DNA of 64,000 nt from Climacteris rufus (lineage: Eukaryota; Chordata; Aves; Passeriformes; Climacteridae): assembly GCA_013398175.1 (NCBI GenBank), contig VZRZ01008717.1, positions 533,486 to 597,485 on the forward strand, given 5' to 3'. Positions 12,245 to 23,274 of the stretch are shown here, piece after piece; positions within the stretch are counted from its first letter, which is position 1; every line of letters starts with the position of its first letter. The notes under the pieces were generated by a model. It worked only from the letters and a program-made list of their open reading frames with translations. It was not told the origin of the DNA and made no database searches. Position numbers and translations under genes: made by a program.

Positions 12245-12608
12245 GGAGGGAGATGGTTTTTGTTCCCTATTCCTTCATTTTATACCTTAAGGCCTGATAC
12301 AGAGACTCTTGCTGGACCAACCACCACGAGATGGGCCTTGTTTTGCGTGGAGTGGACATTTCCATGCTGTCTAAAGTACATGAACACAGTGCACCAGAAA
12401 GGCAGGTGCCCTTTGGGGTGTTTGCAGACCAGGAAAAAGAGGCACCAGGTGACACTTTTCAGTTGCTCAAATTCCAACACTGGGCATCAGCAAGAACCAG
12501 TGCAAAATCAGCATGAAACACTCAGGGTGTTGGTGTGATTATGAACTGAGCCCGCCATCACCTCTGTTTTCATAATCCTTCCACAATTTTGATGAAAAAG
12601 TGCATTCT

Positions 12609-12936
12609 GGGGAGCCTGGAGCCTACAAGAAAGATGGGGAGGAACTTTTTACAAGAACATGTGGTGACGGAACAAAGGGGAATGGCTTCAAACTGAAGGA
12701 GAGTAGGTTTAGATCAGATATTAGGAAAAAATCCTTTATTGTCAGGCTGGTGAGTCCCTGGTACGGGTTGCCCAGAGAAGCTGTGGTTGCCTCATCTCTG
12801 GTAGTGTTCAAGCCCAGGCTGGATGGGGCTGCAGCAACCTGGGATAGTGGAAGTGTCCCTGCCCATGGCAGGGAGTTGGAACTGGATAATCTCTGATGTC
12901 ACTCCCAACCCAGGCCCTTCTATATTTCTATGATTA
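12609..12936 (+). mobile_element. CR1 LINE 3' fragment
   Basis: About 330 bp from GGAGCCTACAAGAAAG through GGGGAATGGCTTCAAACTG and GGTTGCCCAGAGAAGCTG to the TATATTTCTATGATT tail. Same orientation as the copy 365 bp upstream, but an independent insertion because both have complete 3' ends. Confidence 0.9.
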
Positions 12937-13340
12937 TTTTGAAGAGTTATGCTATTAAACAAGGTGTATTATTCATGTTTCCTGACCAGCAACATCGTTG
13001 TCCAGAAACAATTCCATAATGGTGAAACCACCACCCATGGTGAAAACACCATCTGTGTTCTTTCCTGGATTTGCTACTCTGGTTATGTCTTGTCATGCTT
13101 GGTGAGAATTCATTTTGTACACCCTTTCCTGACGCCGAGGCATCAGTCACTGTTAGCAGCTGATGAAAGACTGGAAAAGCCCTGTTTTTTAGGGTTTCTT
13201 AATTTCCTGAAGCATTGATTTGGTGTTAACTTCTCCAATAAAGCTGAAAGGGATGAAGTTCCTTAAAAGACATCAGTGCATTCTTATAACATTTGGCCTC
13301 TAGAGATTACAGCGTCTAAACTTCCACAAATAACTTGGTC

Positions 13341-13421
13341 AGATTAGATTAGATTATATTGGAGAAGATTAGTTTAATATAGATTAGGAGGATAATTAGA
13401 TTAGATTAAAATCGATTAGAT
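13341..13421 (+). repeat. Degenerate (ATTAG)n repeat
   Basis: Multiple AGATT/ATTAG pentamers with interruptions. Low-complexity AT-rich sequence in an intron. Confidence 0.85.
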
Positions 13422-13973
13422 GTCTAATTCCAGGAGTTACCAGTGATGGCTTGAGCACTGTTGGAAGATGTTGCCCATTCCATTTTACTCTTCCAAGTCT
13501 CCCTAGCTTTGCCTCAGTGGTGTCACTGACCTACGATAATAATCAATAGACAGACTACAGCTTTTCTGAAAGCCTTAAAATGTTGTAGTCTTTGAGGACT
13601 TGATGAGAAAATGTCATGAGGGAGAGAAAAAAGGATAAGAAGTGACAAAATGATGGTGATGATGCTTCCCTAAGGGTAGTGGATTTTTATTCTTCTCAGC
13701 TAATTCCACTTTTTGTCCAAAAAATGCCTTTTGGCTCATAAATCTGAAAAATTAGGGTCAATTAAAAGGGGTTGTGGTTTATTTCAATGACTGGAAAGTA
13801 ACAGACACTTGGTGCCAATATCAAAGCATAAAAATTACATGATGTTCCTCTTGCACATCTTTGGTCGGTTTGTTCTTGAACTTCCCACACACTTCTCGTT
13901 CTGTCCCGTGGGCTCCCTCACTTCCTCAGGCCTGTTCTGGAAAGGAAACCCACTACTTCTGCTTCCCTTGCAG

Positions 13974-14138
13974 TGCACGGCACCTGGGACGAGTGGTCTC
14001 CGTGGAGCTTGTGCTCTTCCACTTGTGGGAGAGGCTACAGGGATCGCACCCGCACCTGCAAACCCCCCCAGTTCGGCGGGAACCCCTGCGAGGGCCCCGA
14101 GAAGCAAACCAAGTTCTGCAACATCGCGCTCTGCCCAG
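13974..14138 (+). CDS. ADGRB1: ADGRB1 TSR3 exon (thrombospondin type 1 repeat)
   Basis: A 165-bp exon, phase 1 to 1, with a strong acceptor (CTTCCCTTGCAG) and donor GTAAGG. It encodes VHGTWDEW, then WSPWSLC (C-mannosylation type WxxW), CSSTCGRG (O-fucose consensus), the arginine-rich RDRTRTC strand that stacks against the tryptophans, and the six conserved cysteines, ending CNIALCP. The match to human BAI1 TSR3, as remembered, is nearly residue for residue. This exon is GC-richer and has more CpG than the flanking introns. Confidence 0.97.
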
Positions 14139-17100
14139 GTAAGGACAGTCACAGATCTGAGACCTCCCCTCCAGCAGGTCTCCCCAGCTCAGTTTCCCTC
14201 ATGTGGCTTGTCAAGATCCATAGCTGACTCCAATGAAAGTCTGAACCATCCCAAGGAGGATCCTGAGGAAAGGGCTCATTGCAGAATCCACCCAGAGGTG
14301 CCTTCTGGAGTTGTTCAGCTCAGATATGTCTTAGGTTCAGGTTTGCCCTGTGTAATCTCTTACATGGTTTTGATCTGGCCACCACTACTATTTCCAAAAC
14401 CATCTTAAGCTTCTCACCTGTTCTCCCCACTGAATGGTTTAAAGCTATTTTGCCTCACTGAGCTTGTTGTGCTGGAATTAATTAATAGTTTTACTTGCCC
14501 CTGATTCACTCTATATGCAAGGTTTCTCTCTGGCTGATCCCACTCTGGGTGGTGAGATGGACTAAGAGACTCCTGATAGGCTTCCTTGCCAAATTTTAAT
14601 ATTTTTAAGTACCTTCTTCCTACCACTAGATTTCGCTTCCAAATGCCTGTCCCTGACTTTTCCTTTGAAACAACCAAAAAAAACTCAAGATGAAATTACT
14701 GTTATTACATGGAAATCCACTTGTGCTCCAGTGGTTTCATCCCTCTGAACCAGACTGGCTTTGGGTTTGCAACAGAGTCCACCTTAATTTAACTCTGGGT
14801 GTCCTGATGAACACGATCTGTACATGAGGGAGCTCCCCCAAACTCCCTCCCCTGTCCCTGGATAATGTCAACTGACATTTTTCCAGTTTAATGAGAATCA
14901 TTATGAGACATTATTATGTCCCTGGAGGAGGAGAGGGATTGTGGGAGGGATGAGAACTTTGTGAAAACAGTGAGAAGCCTCCTGGCATTTCCCATCGAGT
15001 TTTCACTCCAAGTAACTATCCTTGGAATTTTGGCCACTGTCCAGAAGACTCTACTTGGAATAAGAGCCTCCCAGACACCAAAATGACTCTGTCATAAAGA
15101 GACAAATTTAAGAAGTCAGAGCTAGCTTTGCTTGGGCAATAAAGCATACCCTGAGTTAACATTGATCCATAATTAATTTAAATACAAATAAATACGCGAA
15201 CGAAACAGCGGTGGAAAAGACAAGCAGCCCAACTGCAAGGCTTCAGCTCTAATTAGTGCCACAAAAGCAATCACTGGCTTGGCAGCACCAAATGAGAGCG
15301 GCGCTGGGGGAATCATTGAAGCACAACAATGGGCGTTTGACACCCCAGACATTCGCAGGGTTTATTACCACCCTGCTCCGAGGATTTATTGCTACAGCTG
15401 ATAAAAATGCTCTGCTGCAGGGACAGCAGAGCCTTTGTTTCCCTGGAGCAGTGGATATGACAGGCTGAGCCCCAAGTCCTTGGAAGAGGGAGAAAAGGAG
15501 GAAGACAATGCCTGTCTCCTCAGAGACTTCACCAGACAATTAACATTTCTGATAGGGTCTCACTGTGGTGTGACCATGGCATCAAACAGTCTTGTCTGTG
15601 ACTGTGATGGGAACCCTCAGCACCTTGACCGAGAGACATCTCTACATCAGTGCAAGTGGTTGGAGGGACAACATAGCCACGTCTGTTTCTCCTTTTTTTT
15701 TTTTTTAAATGTCTCTGAAATTGCAACCTATGAATGAACAAAACAAAATTACTGCTCTTCATCCCCCCACTGAAGGACCAAATTATGGATTTGGCTCTTC
15801 TGTTTTCCCATCTCCAAATGTTCCCAATTGTGGTAAGCTGCCAATCACCAGAGGCAGGGAGGGCATAGGTAAATTCAACTTTCTTTTTTTATAAATACAA
15901 CTTTTTTTTTTGTAAATGTAATGAAGGGCAGACACCATCATTGTTAAGAAGAAATTTTTCCCTGTGAGGGTGGTGAGGCCTTGGCACAGGTTTTCCACAG
16001 AAGCTGTGGCTGCCCCATCCCTGGAAGTGTCCAATGCCAGGTTGAACAGGGCTTGGAGCAACCTGGGATAGTGGAAGGTGTCCCTGCCCAGGCAGGGATT
16101 TGAATTTGGATGATTTTTACCTTTCCAACCCAAATTATTCTGTGATTCTATGATTCCATAACCAGCTCATGGAAACTTAACAGCACAATTTTCAGTCAAA
16201 AAAGCCACACTGATTTATACCGGGTAGGACCTAGTTTGTGGCGTTTTGGATCATTTCCTTGATCCAAAGAGAGAAAGATCCCTTGTCAAGCACCACGTCC
16301 TGCCTTTCCCATCTTTGGTATTGGCACAATGCCTTGAATTTATGCACAATGAAAACATCAATCTTTGGTTGTTAAAAACAAGAACCTTTTGGAAGTACCT
16401 TTATGCCTGCCTGGTTTTGCAGATCTTGTGAGCTCACATGATCCCCTTTGAGTTAACAGTTCCTCATTTGGATGTTTCCAACTTTGTTTTAAACTGAGTT
16501 TGCAAACAAAAACTGTTCAACTACAACAGGGATTATACAAGTCTGATCAAGTCCTTGCAGATTACACAGGGGACCAGTTTGCATTCATTTTTCATGGACA
16601 GACAAACAAAGCCAAAAAAAAAATGAGCTGCAATGTGATTTGAGCCAGAATTCAGACTTTTCAGGGATTCAGGTTGTTTTTCTGAGTGAGATCTAGCAGA
16701 TAATGAGATCTAAACAGAGCATGATGACCACTGCTAATGAGAAAAAAAGGGCTCCAGGAAGAGCAGACTGGGTAATGGATCTGTTGATCAGGGACCAATT
16801 AGGGTGTAACTGCCACACTTGGGATTGTCTCAGTCCATACCACATTAATAAGATGTATTCCTGTTTCTTTCCAACCCCATCCCTATCATAACCTCGCTTG
16901 TCCCTCCCTCCTCTATTTAATTATCAAAGGCACTGCTGTGTAGAAAGATATCCAGCCTGTCAGTGTGAATTCAGCCATGACAGAAGAACACTGACCACAC
17001 ACACATTCCTAGTCTTCTGTAGAAGAACACCTTTGCTCCTGCATTTTCTGGCTAACAGGAGTGGTGGATTCCTGTCAATAACACTGTGATTCGAGTTTCT

Positions 17101-17647
17101 GTGTGTGCTTTAATGGAAAACAGAGCATTTGCATGCTTGAGAAAGTTCATGCTTCACAGATTCATGCATTGCTTTGCTGAAAAATGGGTTCCTTAAAAAA
17201 GTGCTGATTGCCCCAAATGGGAAACGTCACAGTAATGTACTGATCCCTTCAAAGTGCTCAGTGAAAACATGATCCATGTTCTCTGTTGTGATGTTATGTT
17301 GTCATTGGCAATGTTATTAGTTTTTTTTTTCTTTTTATGTTGAATGTGCAATATCAATAATTTCAACTTTTATGGTGTTATGTAGAGTGTGGAACATAAA
17401 AATTGAAATGTTGCCACACTTGCATCCTGTCAGAGCATTGGAGGCTGCAGAGGGTCCCTACAAATCACTGTTGCCACAGTTGACCACAATTTTTGAATAT
17501 TTTTGCCCTCTCCCAAGCTCTGTGGCTCTGGTTTGACCTCCCCACCTCAGTCCCTAGCAGGCAAAGGCTGGAGGCCCTTGCCACACGGCACCTTCCAGAG
17601 GGAGCGATTTTCACATTCCGCTTGTTTTCCTTCTTTGGGCCACTCAG
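14139..17647 (+). other. ADGRB1 intron, TSR3 to TSR4
   Basis: A 3.5-kb intron with one CR1 (15946-16160) and a candidate conserved non-coding block around 15110-15440. T-rich runs at 15690-15706 and 17321-17335. No further exon seen. Confidence 0.8.
15946..16160 (+). mobile_element. CR1 LINE 3' fragment
   Basis: CCCTGTGAGGGTGGTGAGG, GAAGCTGTGGCTGCCCCATC and GTGATTCTATGATTCCATA mark a plus-oriented CR1 3' end of about 215 bp. Confidence 0.9.
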
Positions 17648-17812
17648 TGGACGGCAACTGGAACGAGTGGTCGAGCTGGAGCTCGTGCTCCGCTTCCTGC
17701 TCCAACGGGACCCAGCAGCGGACAAGGGAGTGCAATGGGCCCTCCTACGGCGGCGCCGAGTGCCAGGGACACTGGGTGGAGACCCGGGACTGCTTCCTGC
17801 GCCAGTGCCCAG
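17648..17812 (+). CDS. ADGRB1: ADGRB1 TSR4 exon (thrombospondin type 1 repeat)
   Basis: A 165-bp exon, phase 1 to 1, acceptor CACTCAG, donor GTTGGT. It encodes VDGNWNEW, WSSWSSC, CSASCSNG (still fits CX2(S/T)CX2G although the residue after the second Cys is Ser, not Gly), QQRTREC and the terminal CFLRQCP; all six cysteines are present. The NGT at the CSNGTQQ turn is an N-glycosylation sequon. In human BAI1 I recall QGR at this place, whereas the BAI2 and BAI3 repeats have NGT, so the bird appears to keep the paralogue-shared state. The donor is weak beyond GT and is the poorest of the fourteen. Confidence 0.97.
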
Positions 17813-18302
17813 GTTGGTGACCAATGACCCTTTCTTTCTCTTGGCTCATTTCTCTCTGTAGTCCCGGTAAAATTTTTCTTTGGGGAAGGCTTGCATCCTT
17901 TTCAGTGCAGTAATAAGGATCATACCAACCAAAATCATGACCATGCCAGCCAAAATTCAGTGCTGGCAAATGTTTCAGTAGACCCCAGAGAGGTGAATGA
18001 TTCCCCACAGGGAATGTGTCTTTCTAACCTTAGGTATCAGCTTTTCAGGGTGAGCTTAAAAATCCCAAAGAAAATATCAATGAAATCCTTCCTTTGCCTC
18101 CACAACGCTTCAGCTTTCCTCCCCTTTTTGTTTTGTTCCTCTCCTCCTACCATCTCAACGTTTTCAGTTCTATTTGAACCAAATAGGGAATCCTCCATTG
18201 TATCTCAGCTTTAAACCTCATTGTGACAAGGTCTGGCACAATAAAGGCTTTGTTCATGTCTATATAAGACTTGTCACTTACTTTACTCATCTATCTGTGA
18301 CT

Positions 18303-18373
18303 TAATAATAATGACAGGAATAATAGTAATAATAGTAATAATAATAGCAATAATAATAATAATAGTTATTATT
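18303..18373 (+). repeat. (AAT)n microsatellite
   Basis: Interrupted AAT/TAG triplets over about 70 bp, closing with AATAATAGTTATTATT, a small inverted repeat. Confidence 0.95.
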
Positions 18374-18898
18374 CCTGCTGGACTTCATCCTGGTCTACCA
18401 GTTTCCTCAGGGATACCCTTTGCTCTCTGGTAGCACCATCGTCTGCAGTATTTAACACAGGTATTGGGTTTTCGTACATGGTCTCCAGTAGGTTTTGATG
18501 TTTAGGTATCTCACTCCTTCTTTGCAACTTATGGAGATCTTCAAAGACAAAAAGGGTTTCAGAACCCTTTTTCACACAACCTTGTGCCACTGATTTCGGA
18601 GTTATCTGTCGAAACATACTTTCCACTGTACAAAATGTCGTTAAATAAAGCACCAGAATTTGGTGCCATCCCTCTTTGATAATTTTCTTCTATTTCCCAG
18701 AGAAGACATGGATGTCCCACCTTCCCAAAAGGAATTATTCAACCCAAGACAATGTGGTAACTCATAATTAAAGCCCAAATAGTAAGGAGCAGACTTAGGC
18801 CTTGTTCTAGTTCTGTCACTGAGTTGTGGTAAAGCAGAGGAGAATGTTTCCCTACCTCGCAGGCTTGTTGTGAGGGCTAATTAACATTTTTGTGGTGC

Positions 18899-18960
18899 TT
18901 TGATAAATGCCATTGTTAACGTAAAAGCATTTTGATAAATGTCATTGTTAACGTAAAAGA
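18899..18960 (+). repeat. 31-bp tandem duplication
   Basis: Two adjacent copies of a TTTGATAAATG(C/T)CATTGTTAACG unit, each ending GTAAAAG, with one or two differences. Each carries a GTTAAC palindrome. Probably a recent slippage duplication. Confidence 0.9.
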
Positions 18961-19568
18961 AGGCAGATTTCCACTGAATCTGGAAAGATGTTGGGAGAAG
19001 ATACAATGGAATGAGACAACATCTCCAACCTCTTTCCAAGGCATGTGAAACAGTGCAATGGAAACAGCTGGGGGGAGGTTTATTTGGTGTTTCTTCATGT
19101 ATTTTTGCCCAAGGGCTTTGCTGGTCCTTGTAAATCCCTGAGCCAGACCTTCTCTGAGAAGGTCTATTTTCACTCATACATTGTACACCCTAAATGAACT
19201 CCAGCTGTGGACTTGGCCTGGCAGATCTGGCTGCCAGGTTGAATCCCTGCCCACGGGAAGAGTGTTCCTGAGCAGAGCCCCAAACCCGAGCCTGGAGAAG
19301 GAGATAGGGCTGTTTTTGAAGCGTGTGGAGATGCTGAGGAGGAACACAAAAACATCCTTGAAGTATCAAAGAACTGATGGAGTGGGAGAGGATGATTCAA
19401 TGTCTGTTGAAAATCAAAGATCCAAGCAAGGCAGGAGACCTCTCTGCCTACCAAGCCATGCCCTACCCACACTATGTTCCTCTGTTCACCTTGAGATCTT
19501 GACTCCTTCTGTTGCAGATTATGTTTGGGACGTGACAAGCTGTTTCTCCTCTTTTTTTCTGTTTCCAG

Positions 19569-19733
19569 TGGATGGGAAGTGGCAGGCTTGGGGCGTGTGG
19601 GGCAGCTGCACTGCCACATGTGGAGGTGGCACTCAGAGACGTGATCGTGTGTGCTACGGCCCCTTCTTCGGTGGAGAGACTTGCCAGGGTCCCAAGGAGG
19701 AGTACAAGCAGTGCAACGACAGAAAGTGTCCTG
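19569..19733 (+). CDS. ADGRB1: ADGRB1 TSR5 exon (thrombospondin type 1 repeat)
   Basis: A 165-bp exon, phase 1 to 1, acceptor TTTCCAG after a long pyrimidine tract, donor GTATGT. It encodes VDGKWQAW, then GVWGSC, CTATCGGG (O-fucose consensus), TQRRDRVC, GPFFGGETC and CNDRKCP. This is the last TSR; the following exon opens directly with the HormR domain. The tryptophan ladder is WQAWGVW, so the second WxxW motif has lost the usual Ser-Pro pair, as in the human repeat. Confidence 0.96.
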
Positions 19734-22700
19734 GTATGTACCCCAGACCCCTCGTGCTTTCCTCTACATGAGGGGCACTTTGGATTTTGGGAATGGCTTT
19801 CATGTCCTGTGCCAGATCTGAATGCTACAGGTCGCAATCCCATAAAATCCTACCTATGACCCTGGTACAAGATACAAGGTCTGATTTAACTGTTGCAGAA
19901 TACAGTGCAACCATTTTGGTTTCACTGAATATTTGGTTAGTCCCAGCAATTTTGCCTTGGTGTTTTTTCCTGTTTTCATTTCCACGGAGTTACAAGAAGG
20001 AAAGAGACACTGTTTGGTAGCAAAACTGATATCAGAGTTTCAAGCCCACAAAGTAGCTGAGTACTGAAGATGCTGCAGTGGTTTCCCACCCTTTACCTCT
20101 GGGAAACCTGTACACCACTGGAAATTTAAAAAGAGCTGTGTCTACATCTGTCGGAGCTGTACCCAACCTCACCCTCCTCTGGAGTGTAAAAGCTGAATGG
20201 AGTCAAATGAGCTTTAGGGCAGAGGAAAACCTGGGGTTGAACGTGAGAAATAAGCAGGAGCAAACACTTGCAAGTGGGAATGTTCCTGTGTGTCTCTGAC
20301 AGACTATACAGAGACCAAAAAATTGGCCTGTGCACCAGTTTTGCTTTTTTTCTAAGTCTGAGTTGAAGGCCTGGTGAAATTGCTGGTGGGGAATCAATGG
20401 CCTATGTGATGTTGGCAGTCAGATTGCATCGATCGTAACAGGCCATGAGTTTTGACTGAAAGGGTAATTAATTGTCAGAGCAGCTCAGTGAAAGACAGGA
20501 GAGATTCTCACAGCAGCATCCTGGCATTCCCAGTGAAAAGGGGAGTCTCCCTAAAGGATAGGAAGCAGCAGTGTTGATGCAGGAGTACCTGGGGAGAGAT
20601 CTGCCACGTGGAGGACAAGCTGACCCTCAGACTCCTTCACAAAATGCTGAAGACAAAGAGATGAAAGCCAAAGAACTTCAGCATGGAAGTTCCAGCACAT
20701 TTAGCTGGGAGATGACAGAGAAAGAGGCTGTGTGACAGCCTTGTCATTCTTTCCAGCTATGCTCTAATAAAAGACATCACCTCTCCTTACAAGCTGTGCC
20801 TCTCAATTAGCAGTGGCGTGTGAGAATCTCTTCTAACTCTAGCACAAAGCTCTCCCTCGCCACAGAAAATCTTAGCACCAGGTTGTCTGGTGGTGTCTGC
20901 AGAGTGAGGCAGATTTAGTTCAGCTTCAGTGTGTGCCAGCTGGGGCCCTGGCAGAACAAGCCCAATCCTTTCTTCTCTTTCTGCAGGGGTTGATGCCTGT
21001 GCAGTGCTCAAAAGGAAAAGGCAAGTCTCAGGGACTGGGGCCTGCCAGGGTTCACAACCAGAAGGGTCTCGCTGCAGTTGTTAATTTGCAAGGGAAGGAA
21101 AAGGTGGGGAAACATCAGAAGCTAAAAATAAACCCGCTCAATTTGTTCTCCAGAAAGTATCAAATGCTGGCATGATTTGATTTGAACAGAAGAACTGAAC
21201 TTAATTGGACTAGTTATTAAAATCTCCCAGTGCAAATAGGTTACTCTAGTAAAAGGGATTTTGTTGTGAAGCAACATCAAGAAGAAAAAAAAAAGAAGAA
21301 AAAAGGAAAGAGTGAAATTATTGTTTCCTGGCCTGGGAATTGCTCCTGCGCTCACTGGCAAGACAACTCCAACCAGTGTATTTTTAAAGAGCATCTCTGA
21401 TCCACAGCATCCCTCAGTGGTCCCCAGGGACACTGCAGGGGTGATGAGACCAGGAAGTTTTGACAGGCCAGTGAAGAAGAAAGGGGAGGAGAGATGTGAA
21501 CATTCTCCCTCTCTGCTTTTTGATGTGCTCTATTGTTTTGTGGCTGGGGACACTGGAAGCTTCCACAACCCAGAATCCTCCTTTGAACCGTGGAAGAATC
21601 GGTGGCCATGGTCAAAACACTGATCCAGGAGACAGGAGCTTGGAATTTAGCTCCCTGCTTGGGGACAGGCTCTTGGGGTGACCAAGTGCCATCACAACTG
21701 GTTAATTCAATCTCACCGCCCCACAGCTCCACATCAGCAGGTTGGAAATGAAACTGCCTCTTTCCCACCCCTGTTCTGGCTGATCTACAGAAGCCATGAG
21801 CTGTTGGCACAGGGAAGAGTCCTGCTTGTGTGCAGAGCACAGCCGGGGTTCCACTTGCCCTGTGGGATTTCATCACAATAGTGATTACTCACATGGGGAT
21901 TTCAAACCAGGGGAAGGAGCATCTGTTTCCAGGCAGAGAGTGTAACTTATTTGTTCCCAGTGTCTACTGGGGAAAAATGCATCTTTGGACTGCAGCTGGA
22001 GCTGGAGCCACACAGTCTTGGAGCTTGCCTGCAGGAGCAGTGATGTGTAGGCAGCTTGTTGGGTCTTGTATGAGTTTTTCAAAGAAGCAGGACTTGCCGT
22101 GCCCATAATTTAAATTTTGAGTCTTCCCCACAGCCAGGTTGGTCCCTGGGTAGTCCCAGAGCAGCAGTGGGGTGTGTCCTGAGCAGTTGTAGGCACACAC
22201 TCCTTTTTATTGGTAATTTTACATGCACAGTGAATAAAACCTGTAATCAAAAACTATTAAATTAATTTTTTTCTCCTCCCCTCCCTCAGGAGTGACAAAT
22301 AGCTTTAACACCATCCTCATGGCTGCCTCTGCTTTACATGTTGTAAATAATGAGTTTCTCAGCACAACAGTCTCCTGTGGTGAATGTTTTTCTCCCAGAT
22401 CCCACCAACTCTGGGACCAACTCAGCTCCACCCACAGACAGAAGCATCCAAAACCCTCCTTCAAATTATTTTTTTCTTTTTTCTGTGATGTCTCAAAACA
22501 TATTTCTGCAGTCTCCTGGCCTCTGCAGCAGTGTTTGGAAAGAGCTGCTCATGCAATTTCAGCTTGTTGGTGGTCAGATCTTCTCCCTTGTGTGCACAAG
22601 ATGGAAGCAGACAGAGAGCCTGAGTGAAGACCATGCACAGGACATGTCCATCTTGTCTTTTCATTTACTTGTTCTTTCCTTCCTTCTCACTCTGATTGAT

Positions 22701-23172
22701 TTATTTTAGATAAAGATTTATTTTAGATAAGCAGAACTCTAAGATCATCAAACACTGAAGCTGGTGACCCTGCAGGATGGAAGAAGTAGAGTCTGGAGCC
22801 ATGCAGTTCACCCACAAAAGATGGACATCTGCCCATTAAAAGAAATAAAACTCTTTAGCAGAGTGTAGCAAAAGCAATTTTTCTTGCAAAGAGCTGCCAC
22901 GAGGCAAGGCAAGGATGTGAGTGGACTTTCCCAGGTTGTTACATGGATTTTAGTCAGCTAGTCCTAAGAATGAATGAATGTTTTCAGACAGACAGAGCAA
23001 ATTCCAGAGAGGTTAAGTGACTTTGTCAGAGACCAAGCAGCTGCAGAGCTGGGAGTTCAGCTCCAGGCCTTCTGGCTTGCACACCATGCTCCCATGTTTC
23101 CTCCTTCCACTCCCTTTTCCATGTTCTTGCTGAGGAGGAAGCTTTACCAATGGAGTTTTTCTCCCCTGACAG
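19734..23172 (+). other. ADGRB1 intron, TSR5 to HormR
   Basis: A 3.4-kb intron. I see no CR1 in it. The only structure noted is a 17-bp tandem duplication at 22698-22731 and A- or T-rich runs near 21280-21305. Confidence 0.8.
22698..22731 (+). repeat. 17-bp tandem duplication
   Basis: GATTTATTTTAGATAA(A/G) occurs twice in direct succession. Confidence 0.9.
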
Positions 23173-23274
23173 AGCCCCATGAAATCTGTGACGAGGAAAG
23201 TCTTGGCCCTGTGGTTTGGAAAGAGACTCCAGCTGGGGATGCTGCAGCCGTCCGGTGTCCCCGCAATGCCACTG
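23173..23274 (+). CDS. ADGRB1: ADGRB1 HormR domain exon, first half
   Basis: A 102-bp exon, phase 1 to 1, acceptor CCCTGACAG, donor GTAAGG. It encodes EPHEICDEESLGPVVWKETP and then a segment ending VRCPRNATG. This is the N-terminal half of the hormone-receptor motif found before the GAIN domain in many adhesion GPCRs. Two of the four HormR cysteines (EIC and VRC) and the first core tryptophan are here. NAT is an N-glycosylation sequon. The second half of the domain lies in the next exon, about 1.7 kb away. Confidence 0.96.

Larger units (their letters stand above)
11991..13973 (+). other. ADGRB1 intron, TSR2 to TSR3
   Basis: A 2.0-kb intron holding two plus-oriented CR1 copies and a degenerate ATTAG repeat. 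No additional exon seen. Confidence 0.85.
17813..19568 (+). other. ADGRB1 intron, TSR4 to TSR5
   Basis: A 1.8-kb intron without recognised transposons. It holds an (AAT)n microsatellite and a 31-bp tandem duplication. Confidence 0.85.

Noticed and set aside
13341..13421. Telomere-like TTAGGG or CRISPR-like spacing in the ATTAG repeats
   Set aside because: The units are irregular pentamers without spacers, so this is simple low-complexity DNA.
20741..20800. AATAAAAGACATCAC as a gene 3' end or LTR polyadenylation site
   Set aside because: There is no upstream coding or TATA element at suitable spacing, and the hexamer is common by chance.
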